Source: G963663775 sp963663775 (GTDB lineage Bacteria; Bacillota; Clostridia; Oscillospirales; Butyricicoccaceae). From it: a DNA stretch of 64,000 bases. A program made the position numbers and the translations under genes. The stretch spans positions 2,046,001-2,110,000 of the forward strand of contig OY760624.1 in the NCBI GenBank assembly GCA_963663775.1. The letters are read 5' to 3'. Below the pieces are notes generated by a model. The model was not told the origin of the DNA. It saw only the letters and a program-made list of their open reading frames with translations, and did no database searches. This document shows, one piece after another, positions 17,210 to 28,974 of this stretch (its first letter is position 1; the number at the start of each line of letters is the position of its first letter).

Positions 17210-17693
17210 CTAAATCCGCAGCTCCTGCGCCGTTTCTTCAGCGGTGTAAATTTCACCGCCGATAAAGCCGAAACGCAGTTTGATAGTGCTTTCCTCCAAC
17301 GGTTCAATTGCCGCCAATAGATGCAGCCAAGCGCAATCATTAAGACCTAGCCGTTGTGCTACAGCCTGCACAAAGTCCATTCGATATTCCTGTGCGTCTA
17401 GCCATGAGATTGTCTTTAATAGAGCATTGTCTGCGGAACTCCCCCAGTAAGATGCTTTAATGACAAGCAATCGCCTAGACCCATCATGATAGGTATGTGA
17501 AGTGTGCTGGATGGCTGAAAAAATTGCTCTACACTGCATTTGCTCTTCGGGAGATAATTCTATCATAGATGCATTCGAGGTGGAATCGCTACCACTGCTA
17601 CGACTTACAGCATCTTTGTAAGCTTTGCTGTTTGTTCATTAGTTCTGGATAGTGCTGAATGATTTCTTCAACAATAGTTGTGCCGGTGTTCAT
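17210..17693 (-). pseudogene. Frameshifted unknown gene (possible phage ArpU-like regulator)
   Basis: Two frames appear to be one gene. The first starts at 17693 with a strong GAGGAGGGGAT ribosome binding site and reads MNTGTTIVEEIIQHYPELMN before ending at 17598. Just after PELMN the adjacent frame stays open and reads SKAYKDAVSRSSGSD and on into the 118-codon frame ending at 17210 (MIELSPEEQ... to AQELRI). Removing one A from the ACAAAC stretch near 17632-17638 would give a single protein of about 160 residues. The layout (acidic N-terminus, middle DGSRRLLVIKASYW, C-terminal DFVQAVAQRLGL) recalls small phage or integrative-element regulators of the ArpU type, but that is a weak resemblance. 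The downstream frame alone lacks a good start signal. Confidence 0.5.
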
Positions 17694-17764
17694 ATAGGTA
17701 TCCCCTCCTCTTTTCTCTTGTGCGTACCTGTATGAAATTTTCAAGGTGCAGAAGGTGCTGCAGT

Positions 17765-18031
17765 TCAGTGTTTTTTATCGTCAAGCGTGCGTCTGCGACA
17801 CCCACGCCGCTTAATGTTTCGGGCATTGACTTCCTGCGCTATTTTTGCGCTATAGGCGGGACGTCCGTTTATATCGGGTCTTCCTGCGTATCCACGATGG
17901 AGTTCTCGATAGATTGTCGAAGGGCAAGAATCTATGGAAGTCGCAATTTCTGCGATGTTTTTGCCGATTAAATAGGCTTGCTCAATCTCTAATCGGTCGG
18001 ACAAGGTCAATGTCTTTGTTTTTTTCGTCAT
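17765..18031 (-). CDS. Stand-alone HTH_38 (IS30-type) DNA-binding protein
   Basis: An 88-residue protein consisting almost only of a helix-turn-helix: LTLSDRLEIEQAYLIGKNI and DSCPSTIYRELHRGYAG, the same fold as the N-terminus of IS30 transposases, followed by a basic tail (NIKRRGCRRRTLDDKKH). No DDE domain follows. It could be the remnant of an IS30-type transposase or a small regulator carried by an integrative element; the clean stop and intact start favour a real gene. It lies divergently from the rRNA promoters and is the first gene of the minus-strand run 18031-16505. It is clearly distinct in sequence from the IS30 transposase at 15372-16409. Confidence 0.65.
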   Translation of the reverse strand: MTKKTKTLTLSDRLEIEQAYLIGKNIAEIATSIDSCPSTIYRELHRGYAGRPDINGRPAYSAKIAQEVNARNIKRRGCRRRTLDDKKH

Positions 18032-18145
18032 ATTTTCACCACGCTTTCTACAGTTTTAGATAAAAAAATAAATGTGTCAGAGGTATAATACTCTTCCGCA
18101 TTTATTATCTTACTTTTCAAATGTCGAAAAAAAACAAAAAAGGTA

Positions 18146-18174
18146 TTGACAAAGGGGGAGAGATGTAGTATTCT
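18146..18174 (+). promoter_or_regulatory. rRNA operon promoter P1
   Basis: TTGACA at 18146-18151 and TATTCT at 18169-18174 with a 17-bp spacer. Confidence 0.75.
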
Positions 18175-18241
18175 AATCTAGCTGCTTCCGCAAGGGACTG
18201 GCACCATGCAAATAAAGATTTTCAAAAACTAAAAAAAGTTG

Positions 18242-18270
18242 TTGACAAATGTGAGTTTGCGTGATATAGT
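18242..18270 (+). promoter_or_regulatory. rRNA operon promoter P2
   Basis: TTGACA at 18242-18247 and TATAGT at 18265-18270 with a 17-bp spacer, 96 bp after P1. Tandem promoters are usual for rRNA operons. Confidence 0.82.
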
Positions 18271-18666
18271 AATTAAGCTACTCCGATGCGATTGCGAAAA
18301 ACGTAAAACGGAATCGGGTTGTGGCAAGTGGTGTTTGGTGAAATTCACTGGATGCTGCGCAAAGTTAAAATGCGAACCTGCTGGGCAATTTGATTGCGCA
18401 AAAGGCAAGCAAAATCAGCGGAAGGCACCTTGGCCGAAATCCACGAAGGATTTCGACACGCAGTGCAAAATTTCGCTGAAAGCAAAGAAATTTTGCACCT
18501 TGTAAATTGAACAATGTAAAGCTTTAAGCATACCATTTATGAACCCTGAAATTCTTTGAGTTTACTCAAAGATTCGAAGCGGAAGACGAAAATCCGCTTA
18601 AAACAAATCGTCAACACGTCAGACTTTAAAAGTCGATTAGAACAGCTTTGGCTGATTTAATACAAT
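18271..18666 (+). other. rRNA leader with pre-16S processing stem
   Basis: Untranslated leader of about 400 nt. The segment 18493-18518 is almost fully complementary to 20271-20296 beyond the 16S end, so the two flanks can form the long stem that RNase III cleaves to release pre-16S RNA. No gene is expected. Confidence 0.75.
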
Positions 18667-20204
<1,538 letters not shown>

Positions 20205-20391
20205 AGACCAGTAAGATGAAATAGTTCTTACGAATCCTAGGTCAACAGAGTTCAGGTAAACTGAAAGTAATACATTGTTCAATTTAGAGGGTGCAAACCT
20301 TTGCCTTGGCAAGGGTGGCAAAAACCTCAAAAACTGTACCTTCAAACTGGAAATGAGAGAAACGCTAAGTTTCCGATCCTGTGTGAACCAC

Positions 20392-20467
20392 GGGGGTGTA
20401 GCTCAGCTGGGAGAGCACCTGCCTTGCAAGCAGGGGGTCAGGAGTTCGATTCTCCTCATCTCCACCA
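20392..20467 (+). tRNA. tRNA-Ala (TGC)
   Basis: A 76-nt cloverleaf with encoded CCA in the 16S-23S spacer. The anticodon loop CTTGCAA is closed by CCTGC/GCAGG; the acceptor pairs GGGGGTG with CATCTCC with two G-T pairs. Confidence 0.96.
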
Positions 20468-20536
20468 GCAATCGAAAGATTGCGCACAAAGGGGCGGAAG
20501 GAAGCGAAGAACGGAAAACCGCGCCGAAACTGACAT

Positions 20537-20613
20537 GGGCTTGTAGCTCAGGTGGTTAGAGCACACGCCTGATAAGCGTGAGGTCGGAGGTTCGAGTCCT
20601 CTCAAGCCCACCA
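20537..20613 (+). tRNA. tRNA-Ile (GAT)
   Basis: A 77-nt cloverleaf with encoded CCA, second spacer tRNA. The anticodon loop CTGATAA is closed by CACGC/GCGTG; acceptor GGGCTTG pairs CAAGCCC perfectly. Confidence 0.96.
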
Positions 20614-20772
20614 TACTTTTCTTTTGGAAAAAAGGAAAGTAGGCAAAAGAAAACCTAAGTTTTGTCTACGGACGGGACGAGGGAATTCACTTTCTTACCG
20701 AAGCGAAAGTGGCAAGGAAAATGCGAAGCATTTCATACACCTTAGTCAAATTTGCGAAGGACAAAGAGAAAA

Positions 20773-20796
20773 TTGCACCTTGAAAACTGAACAATA
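20773..20796 (+). other. Pre-23S processing stem, 5' half
   Basis: This segment is complementary, allowing G-T pairs, to 23942-23965 after the 23S gene, forming the stem that brackets pre-23S RNA. Confidence 0.7.
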
Positions 20797-21050
20797 ACGA
20801 AAGCAAAAGCAACAATAGAGGAAACTAATTTGTTATTCCGCTTTACCTTGAATGAGATAAAGCATAAAAAATAAAATGGTTTTTCCAAAAATTGTTGGGA
20901 AATGATGTCGCAAGACATCACTACAATAAGCTAAAAAAACAAGTATAGAAATATACTTTTACCGAGATTTACTCAATAATTTAAGCTGAAAATTCCTAAC
21001 CGCGACCGTGGTTAGGTCTTACAGAATAAACAGTAGCAGAAATGCTGCAA

Positions 21051-23898
<2,848 letters not shown>

Positions 23899-24079
23899 TG
23901 AATATTGGGTTGAATCTCGAAAAATAAGCTTTGCGAGTATGTATTGTTCAGTTTTGAGGGTGTAAAAAACATCTTCTAAAAGAGCAGGATTTTGAGCGAG
24001 AGAGAAAGCACAAAAGAGAATAGAAAAGATTCAGTTTTCTTTTGTTTACTTTTCTTTATTCGTGATAAGAAAAGTAAAT

Positions 24080-24155
24080 GCACCATTAGCTCAGATGGTA
24101 GAGCAACTGACTCTTAATCAGTGGGTCCTGGGTTCGAGTCCCCGATGGTGCACCA
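24080..24155 (+). tRNA. tRNA-Lys (CTT)
   Basis: A 76-nt cloverleaf with CCA downstream of 23S. The acceptor GCACCAT pairs ATGGTGC; the anticodon loop CTCTTAA is closed by ACTGA/TCAGT. Confidence 0.95.
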
Positions 24156-24190
24156 TTTCCTTTGCAAGAAGGAAAGAGCAGCGAAGGAAC

Positions 24191-24265
24191 GGCCCGTTGG
24201 TCAAGCGGTTAAGACGGCGGCCTCTCACGCCGCAAACAGGAGTTCGATTCTCCTACGGGTCACCA
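24191..24265 (+). tRNA. tRNA-Glu (CTC)
   Basis: A 75-nt cloverleaf with CCA. The anticodon loop CTCTCAC is closed by GCGGC/GCCGC; acceptor GGCCCGT pairs ACGGGTC with one G-T pair. Confidence 0.95.
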
Positions 24266-24287
24266 GCAATAAAAAAGAAACAAACAC

Positions 24288-24317
24288 TTGACAAAGTGAT
24301 TGTATATATGGTATCAT
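24288..24317 (+). promoter_or_regulatory. Promoter for 5S rRNA and tRNA-Asn
   Basis: TTGACA at 24288-24293 and TATCAT at 24312-24317 with an 18-bp spacer, placed after tRNA-Glu and about 35 bp before 5S. It suggests 5S can be transcribed apart from 16S-23S. Confidence 0.6.
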
Positions 24318-24350
24318 AGCAAAGCAGTTTGCGAGATATTGAAGAGAAAG

Positions 24351-24460
<110 letters not shown>

Positions 24461-24468
24461 CGCACACG

Positions 24469-24502
24469 AAAGAGATCGCATAATAAGCGGTCTCTTTTTT
24501 CT
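24469..24502 (+). terminator. Terminator after 5S rRNA
   Basis: An 11-bp stem (24469-24479 with 24487-24497), a 7-nt loop and a T run. Confidence 0.88.
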
Positions 24503-24541
24503 TCATATTGCAAAAAGACAGATTGTTTGATGAATAGGTTT

Positions 24542-24740
24542 TGTGCAGAGCACATGTTTCGTAAATGAAGAAACAGTAGATAGTCCTCAATAGCTCAGTT
24601 GGTACGCCACTCCGCAGAGTGGTGTTTCGGAGGTCAACCGCCGTAGGCGGCACTTAGACCGGAGATGAGCATGCCATGTGCAGAGCACATGTTTTGTAAA
24701 TGAAGAAGCAAATAGACATTCCTCAATAGCTCAGTTGGTA
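24542..24740 (+). repeat. Imperfect direct repeat carrying tRNA-Asn 5' half
   Basis: A unit of about 63 bp, 24542-24604, recurs at 24677-24740 with about ten differences. Each copy contains a GTGCAGAGCACATGTTT upstream segment and the first ~21 nt of tRNA-Asn up to GGTA. The second copy continues into the intact tRNA. Confidence 0.85.
24584..24674 (+). pseudogene. Interrupted tRNA-Asn copy
   Basis: Begins like tRNA-Asn (TCCTCAATAGCTCAGTTGG), then about 62 foreign bases at 24605-24666 interrupt the D loop after GGTA, after which GAGCATGC of the tRNA resumes and breaks off. The insert contains hairpins CCACTC/GAGTGG and CCGCC/GGCGG inside a GGTC/GACC pair. It cannot form a normal tRNA. Confidence 0.7.
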
Positions 24741-24795
24741 GAGCATGCGGCTGTTAACCGCAGGGTCGTTGGTTCGAGTCCAACTTGAGGAGCCA
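24720..24795 (+). tRNA. tRNA-Asn (GTT)
   Basis: A 76-nt cloverleaf; acceptor TCCTCAA pairs TTGAGGA, followed by GCCA. The anticodon loop CTGTTAA is closed by TGCGG/CCGCA. Confidence 0.95.
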
Positions 24796-24801
24796 ATAAT
24801 G

Positions 24802-24838
24802 AAGCACTCTCGATTTAGTCGAGGGTGCTTTGCTTTGT
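24802..24838 (+). terminator. Terminator of the rRNA/tRNA unit
   Basis: A 12-bp stem (24802-24813 with 24819-24830) with a 5-nt loop and T-rich tail after tRNA-Asn. Confidence 0.85.
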
Positions 24839-25139
24839 TATTCACATAACAAGTGGAAGCAATAACGAGATATGCTTAGGGTGCGCTGCCAAATCTAAAT
24901 TCGAGGCTATTTTCTTGGCGGTTTCTTTGCACCATTGCCGTGCGCCTTGACTACTGCACGCAGCAAGGCGCTGATTAGTTGCCATGTGCGGTAAACGCTG
25001 TTCCGTTTCCAGACTCTCCAGTAAGCTCGGTTGGTTTCTCTATAAACGTTTGGGAGTATTGTTCCATAGATACGATTTGCTTGCAAGTTGGGCACAGGTT
25101 TGATGGTTACAAAATTTTTAAGAAGTTTTAAAAAGGCTA
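24839..25139. other. Intergenic, no confident gene
   Basis: About 300 bases. A minus-strand open frame (24907-25215) ends in a basic stretch but has no ribosome binding site and overlaps the promoter of the next gene. Nothing else recognised. Confidence 0.4.
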
Positions 25140-25170
25140 TTGACTTGGAGTGAACTCTAGGGACTATACT
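25140..25170 (+). promoter_or_regulatory. MerR-type promoter with 19-bp spacer and operator dyad
   Basis: TTGACT at 25140-25145 and TATACT at 25165-25170 are 19 bp apart. The spacer holds the dyad CTTGGAGT-GA-ACTCTAGG (25144-25161), 6 of 8 positions symmetrical. This over-long spacer with a central dyad is the hallmark of promoters activated by MerR-family regulators. No merR gene lies in the window. Confidence 0.75.
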
Positions 25171-25213
25171 GTGAATATCAGATAAAAACAATAAGCGGAT
25201 GAGAGGTAACAAC

Positions 25214-26344
25214 ATGAAGAAACTGGGCTTTGGGTTTATGCGCCTGCCCCTTCAAGATGAGAGCAAGCAGACAAGCGTGGATATGGATCAGTTGTGCCGC
25301 ATGGTAGACACTTTTTTGGAGCGTGGATTTACGTATTTTGATACAGCGTATATGTACCATGATTTTCAAAGTGAGGTTTTCCTGCGGGAGGCACTGGTAA
25401 AGCGTTATCCACGAGATGCCTTTACCGTTGCAACCAAACTGCCGACCTTTTTCCTAAAGCAGCCGGAGGAACAAGAGCGCTATTTTGCGGAGCAACTGGA
25501 AAAATGCGGCGTGGATTATTTTGACTATTATTTGCTGCATAATCTGGGGGTGGAGCATTATAAAATTGCAGAAAACATGGGAAGCTTTGCATTCATCCAG
25601 CAAAAAAAGCAAGAGGGCAAAATCAAAAATATTGGGTTTTCCTATCATGATAATGCAGCCCTGCTGGATGAGATATTAACGGCGCATCCAGAAGTGGATT
25701 TTGTACAGCTGCAGATTAACTATCTGGACTGGGATAATGAGAGCATTCAGTCTAGAAAATGCTATGAAGTTGCGCAGAAGCATGGCAAGCCCGTCATTGT
25801 TATGGAACCTGTCAAGGGAGGTACACTAGCAAAGGTGCCGGAAGCGGCAGCAAAGCTACTGAAAGAGTATCGTCCTGCGCTGTCGGTGCCGTCTTGGGCC
25901 ATTCGATTCGCTGCGAGTCTGGAGGGTGTGATGATGGTGCTCAGTGGCATGTCCAGCATAGAGCAGCTAGAGGATAATACCGCATATATGCAAGATTTTC
26001 AGCCGCTGACCGCACAAGAGCGTGATGTACTGGGACAGGCAATGCAAATTATCAATGCTTCTATTGCCATTCCCTGTACAGCGTGCCAGTATTGCGTTGA
26101 GGGTTGCCCAAAGAACATTGCGATTCCGAACTATTTTGCACTGTACAATGCAGAAAAGCAGTCTGAGAATAACGGTTTTTCAACGCAAATGGTGTATTAT
26201 GGAAACTATATCAAAACGCATGGGAAGGCATCTGAGTGCATTGGATGTAAGAAATGCGAAAAGAGCTGTCCACAGCACATTGAAATTACAAAATGGCTGA
26301 AGGAAGTGGCAAATACGTTGGAGTTTGGCAATCCATTTGCATAG
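25214..26344 (+). CDS. Aldo/keto reductase with C-terminal ferredoxin-like 2x[4Fe-4S] domain
   Basis: A 376-residue protein. The N-terminal TIM barrel has aldo/keto reductase residues: MRLPL near the start, FDTAYMYHDF (Asp and Tyr of the catalytic tetrad), FTVATKLP (Lys) and YYLLHNLG (His). The C-terminus carries two clusters of cysteines, CTACQYCVEGCPKNIAIP and CIGCKKCEKSCPQHIEI, typical for two 4Fe-4S clusters. Family members of this type are NAD(P)H-dependent reductases found in anaerobes; substrate unknown. The ATG at 25214 has GAGAGGT upstream and is preferred over the one at 25199. The MerR-type promoter suggests induction by a small molecule, possibly an aldehyde or electrophile. Monocistronic. 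Confidence 0.9.
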   Translation: MKKLGFGFMRLPLQDESKQTSVDMDQLCRMVDTFLERGFTYFDTAYMYHDFQSEVFLREALVKRYPRDAFTVATKLPTFFLKQPEEQERYFAEQLEKCGVDYFDYYLLHNLGVEHYKIAENMGSFAFIQQKKQEGKIKNIGFSYHDNAALLDEILTAHPEVDFVQLQINYLDWDNESIQSRKCYEVAQKHGKPVIVMEPVKGGTLAKVPEAAAKLLKEYRPALSVPSWAIRFAASLEGVMMVLSGMSSIEQLEDNTAYMQDFQPLTAQERDVLGQAMQIINASIAIPCTACQYCVEGCPKNIAIPNYFALYNAEKQSENNGFSTQMVYYGNYIKTHGKASECIGCKKCEKSCPQHIEITKWLKEVANTLEFGNPFA

Positions 26345-26361
26345 GATGAAAGATTTGTCAT

Positions 26362-26398
26362 GAAGGCAACACACTCCTTTCAGGGGTGCGTTGTCTTC
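26362..26398 (+). terminator. Terminator after aldo/keto reductase
   Basis: GAAGGCAACACACTCC pairs imperfectly with GGGGTGCGTTGTCTTC; a short T-rich stretch (ATTTTTATATT) follows some bases later. Confidence 0.6.
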
Positions 26399-26443
26399 GT
26401 GACAATTTTTATATTATGATATCATTGGGAGGAAATCAATATC

Positions 26444-27472
26444 ATGCATATGGCGGATGCGTTATTATCCCCGCAGGTAGGGCTTGCCCTGTGTGCCGCT
26501 AGTGCGGCGTCAATCGGCTATGCCGCACATCGGGTGCGAAAGGATGCAGAGGCAGAACAAAAGCTTCCCATCATGGCGGTGATGGGTGCGTTTGTGTTCG
26601 CAGCACAGATGATTAACTTCACTATTCCGGGGACAGGCTCAAGTGGACATATCGGCGGTGGTGTTCTACTTTCGGCATTGCTTGGCGGAGCACATGCGCT
26701 ACTGACAATTTCGGCGGTGCTCCTCATCCAGTGTTTGTTTTTTGCGGACGGCGGATTGTTGGCACTTGGATGCAATATTTTCAATATGGGGGTGATTCCG
26801 TGCTTAATCGTATATCCATTGCTGTTTCGATGGGTAACACGCCGCGGGAATACAGGGAAGCGGCTGAGCATGGCAGCGGTGTTTTCTGCAATTACCAGTC
26901 TGGAGCTTGGCGCATTTAGTGTGGTGCTGGAAACATTGGCATCTGGCATCACCAAGCTGCCGTTTGCAGCATTTACAGCACTGATGCTGCCGATTCATTT
27001 GATTATTGGCTGCACAGAGGGACTCGTGACGGCGGGTATCCTGTGCTTTGTACATCGTGTGCGTCCAGAGCTGCTGTGGCATATGGAAGAAGTTGAAAAT
27101 CGTAGCCGTGTATCACTGAAAAAACTGACAGCGATGTTTGCAGCAGCGACACTGCTCGTTGCAGGTGGATTGTCAGCGTTTGCATCGTCCAATCCAGATG
27201 GATTAGAGTGGTCGGTGCAGAAAATCACAGGCAGTACAGAATTGACTGCGGAAGGGTCTGTTCACGCCGCCGCAGCAGAGATACAGAACAGCACGGCAAT
27301 TCTGCCAGAATATCAATCCGCAGAGATTGAAACATCGATGGCGGGCATGCTCGGCGCAGGAATAACCTTTGTGCTGGTAGGGATTATTGGGTTTGCGGTG
27401 ACAAAAGCCAAGCAGCATAAACGGCGAAAAAATAGAAAGGAACACGGCGTGCATGACCGATATACAGAGTAA
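26444..27472 (+). CDS. larMN: Nickel ECF transporter substrate-binding membrane component LarMN/NikMN (CbiM-CbiN fusion)
   Basis: A 342-residue membrane protein. The N-terminus MHMADALLSPQVG is the CbiM/NikM metal-binding start, in which His2 and the free N-terminus bind the metal. Six to seven helices include TGSSGHIGGGVLLSALLGG and GCNIFNMGVIPCLIVYP. From about residue 220 a NikN-like part follows (helix, extracellular SNPDGLEWSVQKITG, helix), so M and N are fused. It imports Ni2+ with LarQ and LarO. Nickel rather than cobalt is inferred from the following lar genes. GGGAGG precedes the ATG. It overlaps larQ by 20 bp, so the genes form one operon through larC. Confidence 0.9.
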   Translation: MHMADALLSPQVGLALCAASAASIGYAAHRVRKDAEAEQKLPIMAVMGAFVFAAQMINFTIPGTGSSGHIGGGVLLSALLGGAHALLTISAVLLIQCLFFADGGLLALGCNIFNMGVIPCLIVYPLLFRWVTRRGNTGKRLSMAAVFSAITSLELGAFSVVLETLASGITKLPFAAFTALMLPIHLIIGCTEGLVTAGILCFVHRVRPELLWHMEEVENRSRVSLKKLTAMFAAATLLVAGGLSAFASSNPDGLEWSVQKITGSTELTAEGSVHAAAAEIQNSTAILPEYQSAEIETSMAGMLGAGITFVLVGIIGFAVTKAKQHKRRKNRKEHGVHDRYTE

Positions 27473-28256
27473 AATCCATGCAATCTACGCCATAGAGCAG
27501 TTGGCACAGCGAAAAACCGGTATCCATTTGCTGCATCCTTGCGCAAAGATTATCGGCACGGTGGTCTATATCGTCTGTGTGGTGTCCTCGGACCGCTATG
27601 TGGTGTCTGCTTTGATGGCATATTTGCTGTATCCAGTTCTGGTAATGGCATTGGCAGAAATTCCGTATGGCATGATTGGAAAACGGCTGCTGCTTGCCTT
27701 GCCGTTTTGCCTGTTTGCAGGGGTGTCCGATTTGCTGTTCGACCGTGCACCAGTGCTGTATCTGGGGGCATTTGCGGTCAGCGGCGGCATGCTGTCCTGC
27801 GGAATTCTGTTACTCAGAACCCTGCTGTGCGTGGCTGCGGTGCTCATTCTGGTGGCGGTCACGCCGTTTTCAGAGTTAACAGGGCAACTGCGGCGGATGC
27901 ATGTGCCGAGATTTCTGGTGCTGCTGTTTGAAATGACCTATCGTTATGTGGGAACACTCATCGAGGAAACCGCTTCGATGTACATCGCATATGGATTGCG
28001 CAGTCGCACGAAAAAGGGTCTGGATATCCGGCATATGGGCAGCTTTGTGGGACAGCTGCTGCTGCGCAGCTTTGACCGTGCAGAGCGTATATATCAGGCG
28101 ATGCAGTGCCGTGGATATGCGCTGGCGCACACTTGGCAAACAAAGCGGCGCATGCAAGGGGCAGACTATGCCTTTTTAGCGCTGGTTTGCGGCAGTTCGG
28201 TGTGGTTTCATTTTATCAATCTTGCACGAATACTAGGGAGGATGCTTTCATGCTGA
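27453..28256 (+). CDS. larQ: ECF transporter transmembrane component LarQ (CbiQ/EcfT family)
   Basis: A 267-residue membrane protein with several helices in the first 130 residues and the EcfT coupling helices in the C-terminal half. The two Ala-Arg-Gly-like motifs that dock on the ATPase are present in variant form: AYGLRSRTKKG and AMQCRGYALA. It is the scaffold joining LarMN to the ATPase. The start overlaps the end of larMN and the stop overlaps the larO start by 7 bp, indicating translational coupling. Assignment to nickel follows the operon. Confidence 0.87.
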   Translation: MTDIQSKIHAIYAIEQLAQRKTGIHLLHPCAKIIGTVVYIVCVVSSDRYVVSALMAYLLYPVLVMALAEIPYGMIGKRLLLALPFCLFAGVSDLLFDRAPVLYLGAFAVSGGMLSCGILLLRTLLCVAAVLILVAVTPFSELTGQLRRMHVPRFLVLLFEMTYRYVGTLIEETASMYIAYGLRSRTKKGLDIRHMGSFVGQLLLRSFDRAERIYQAMQCRGYALAHTWQTKRRMQGADYAFLALVCGSSVWFHFINLARILGRMLSC

Positions 28257-28957
28257 ACATGCAAAATCTGTCGGTGGTCTATCCTGACGGGACACGGGCA
28301 GTCGATGGTCTGTGCCTTTCTTTGAGCGAGGGTGAAAGCGTGGCGTTGATTGGCGCAAATGGTGCAGGCAAGACCTCACTGCTGCTGTCAATCGTCGGTG
28401 TGATACCCGCACAGGGAGTGGTTTCGGTGAATGGACTGCGGCTAGACAAGCGCACGTTGGCAGAGATTCGTTCGCATGTCGGCGTGGTGTTTCAGAATCC
28501 GGATGACCAGCTGTTTATGCCATCCATTTACGAGGACATTGCATTTGGTCTGCGGAATGCGGGCGTGCCAGAGTAGGAAATTGCGCCACGCATCCAGAGC
28601 TGTCTGGCGCAGCTACATATCGAGCACCTGCGGGACAAAACCGCACTCAAGCTGTCCGGCGGAGAAAAGCGCATGGCGGCAATTGCAACGGTCTTGGTGA
28701 TGCAGCCATCCATTTTGCTGCTCGATGAGCCAACAGCCTTTCTTGACCCAAAGGCACGGCGCAACCTCATTCGTGTGCTGCATGATTTGCCGCATGCCAA
28801 GCTGATTGCAACACATGACCTGAATTTTGCGGCGGCAGTCTGCGAACGCTCCGTGCTGCTGCGGGATGGGACATGCTTTGCGGACGGTGCAAGCCAAGAC
28901 CTATTATACGACGTGGAACGAATGGATGCCTGCGGGGTAGAGGCCATAGGCGTTTGA
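28250..28957 (+). pseudogene. larO: ECF transporter ATPase LarO (CbiO family) with in-frame TAG
   Basis: One frame of 236 codons interrupted by a single TAG at 28574-28576. Upstream part (108 residues): Walker A GANGAGKTS, Q-loop VVFQNPDDQLF. After the stop the same frame continues EIAPRIQSCLAQLHIEHL, then the ABC signature LSGGEKRMAAIA, Walker B ILLLDEPTAFLD and the switch histidine IATHDLNF, to a normal end at 28957. Everything but the stop is intact. The codon likely was GAG, since GVPE-E is common there. The protein would energise nickel uptake. Either the gene is recently inactivated, the TAG is read through, or it is a sequence error. A downstream fragment could start at 28673 but would lack the P-loop. 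Confidence 0.88.
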
Positions 28958-28974
28958 AATAAGGAGAAAACATC

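Noticed and set aside
24907..25215. Possible 102-residue minus-strand gene
   Set aside because: It would overlap the MerR-type promoter and start of the aldo/keto reductase, has no ribosome site and no recognisable domain.
26400..26443. NiCo riboswitch or NikR site before the lar operon
   Set aside because: The stretch is too short for a NiCo aptamer, and no GTATGA-TCATAC type dyad is present.
28574..28576. TAG in larO as a pyrrolysine or selenocysteine codon
   Set aside because: Selenocysteine uses TGA; pyrrolysine is confined to methylamine methyltransferases and no pyl genes are seen. A Glu codon is the natural residue there.
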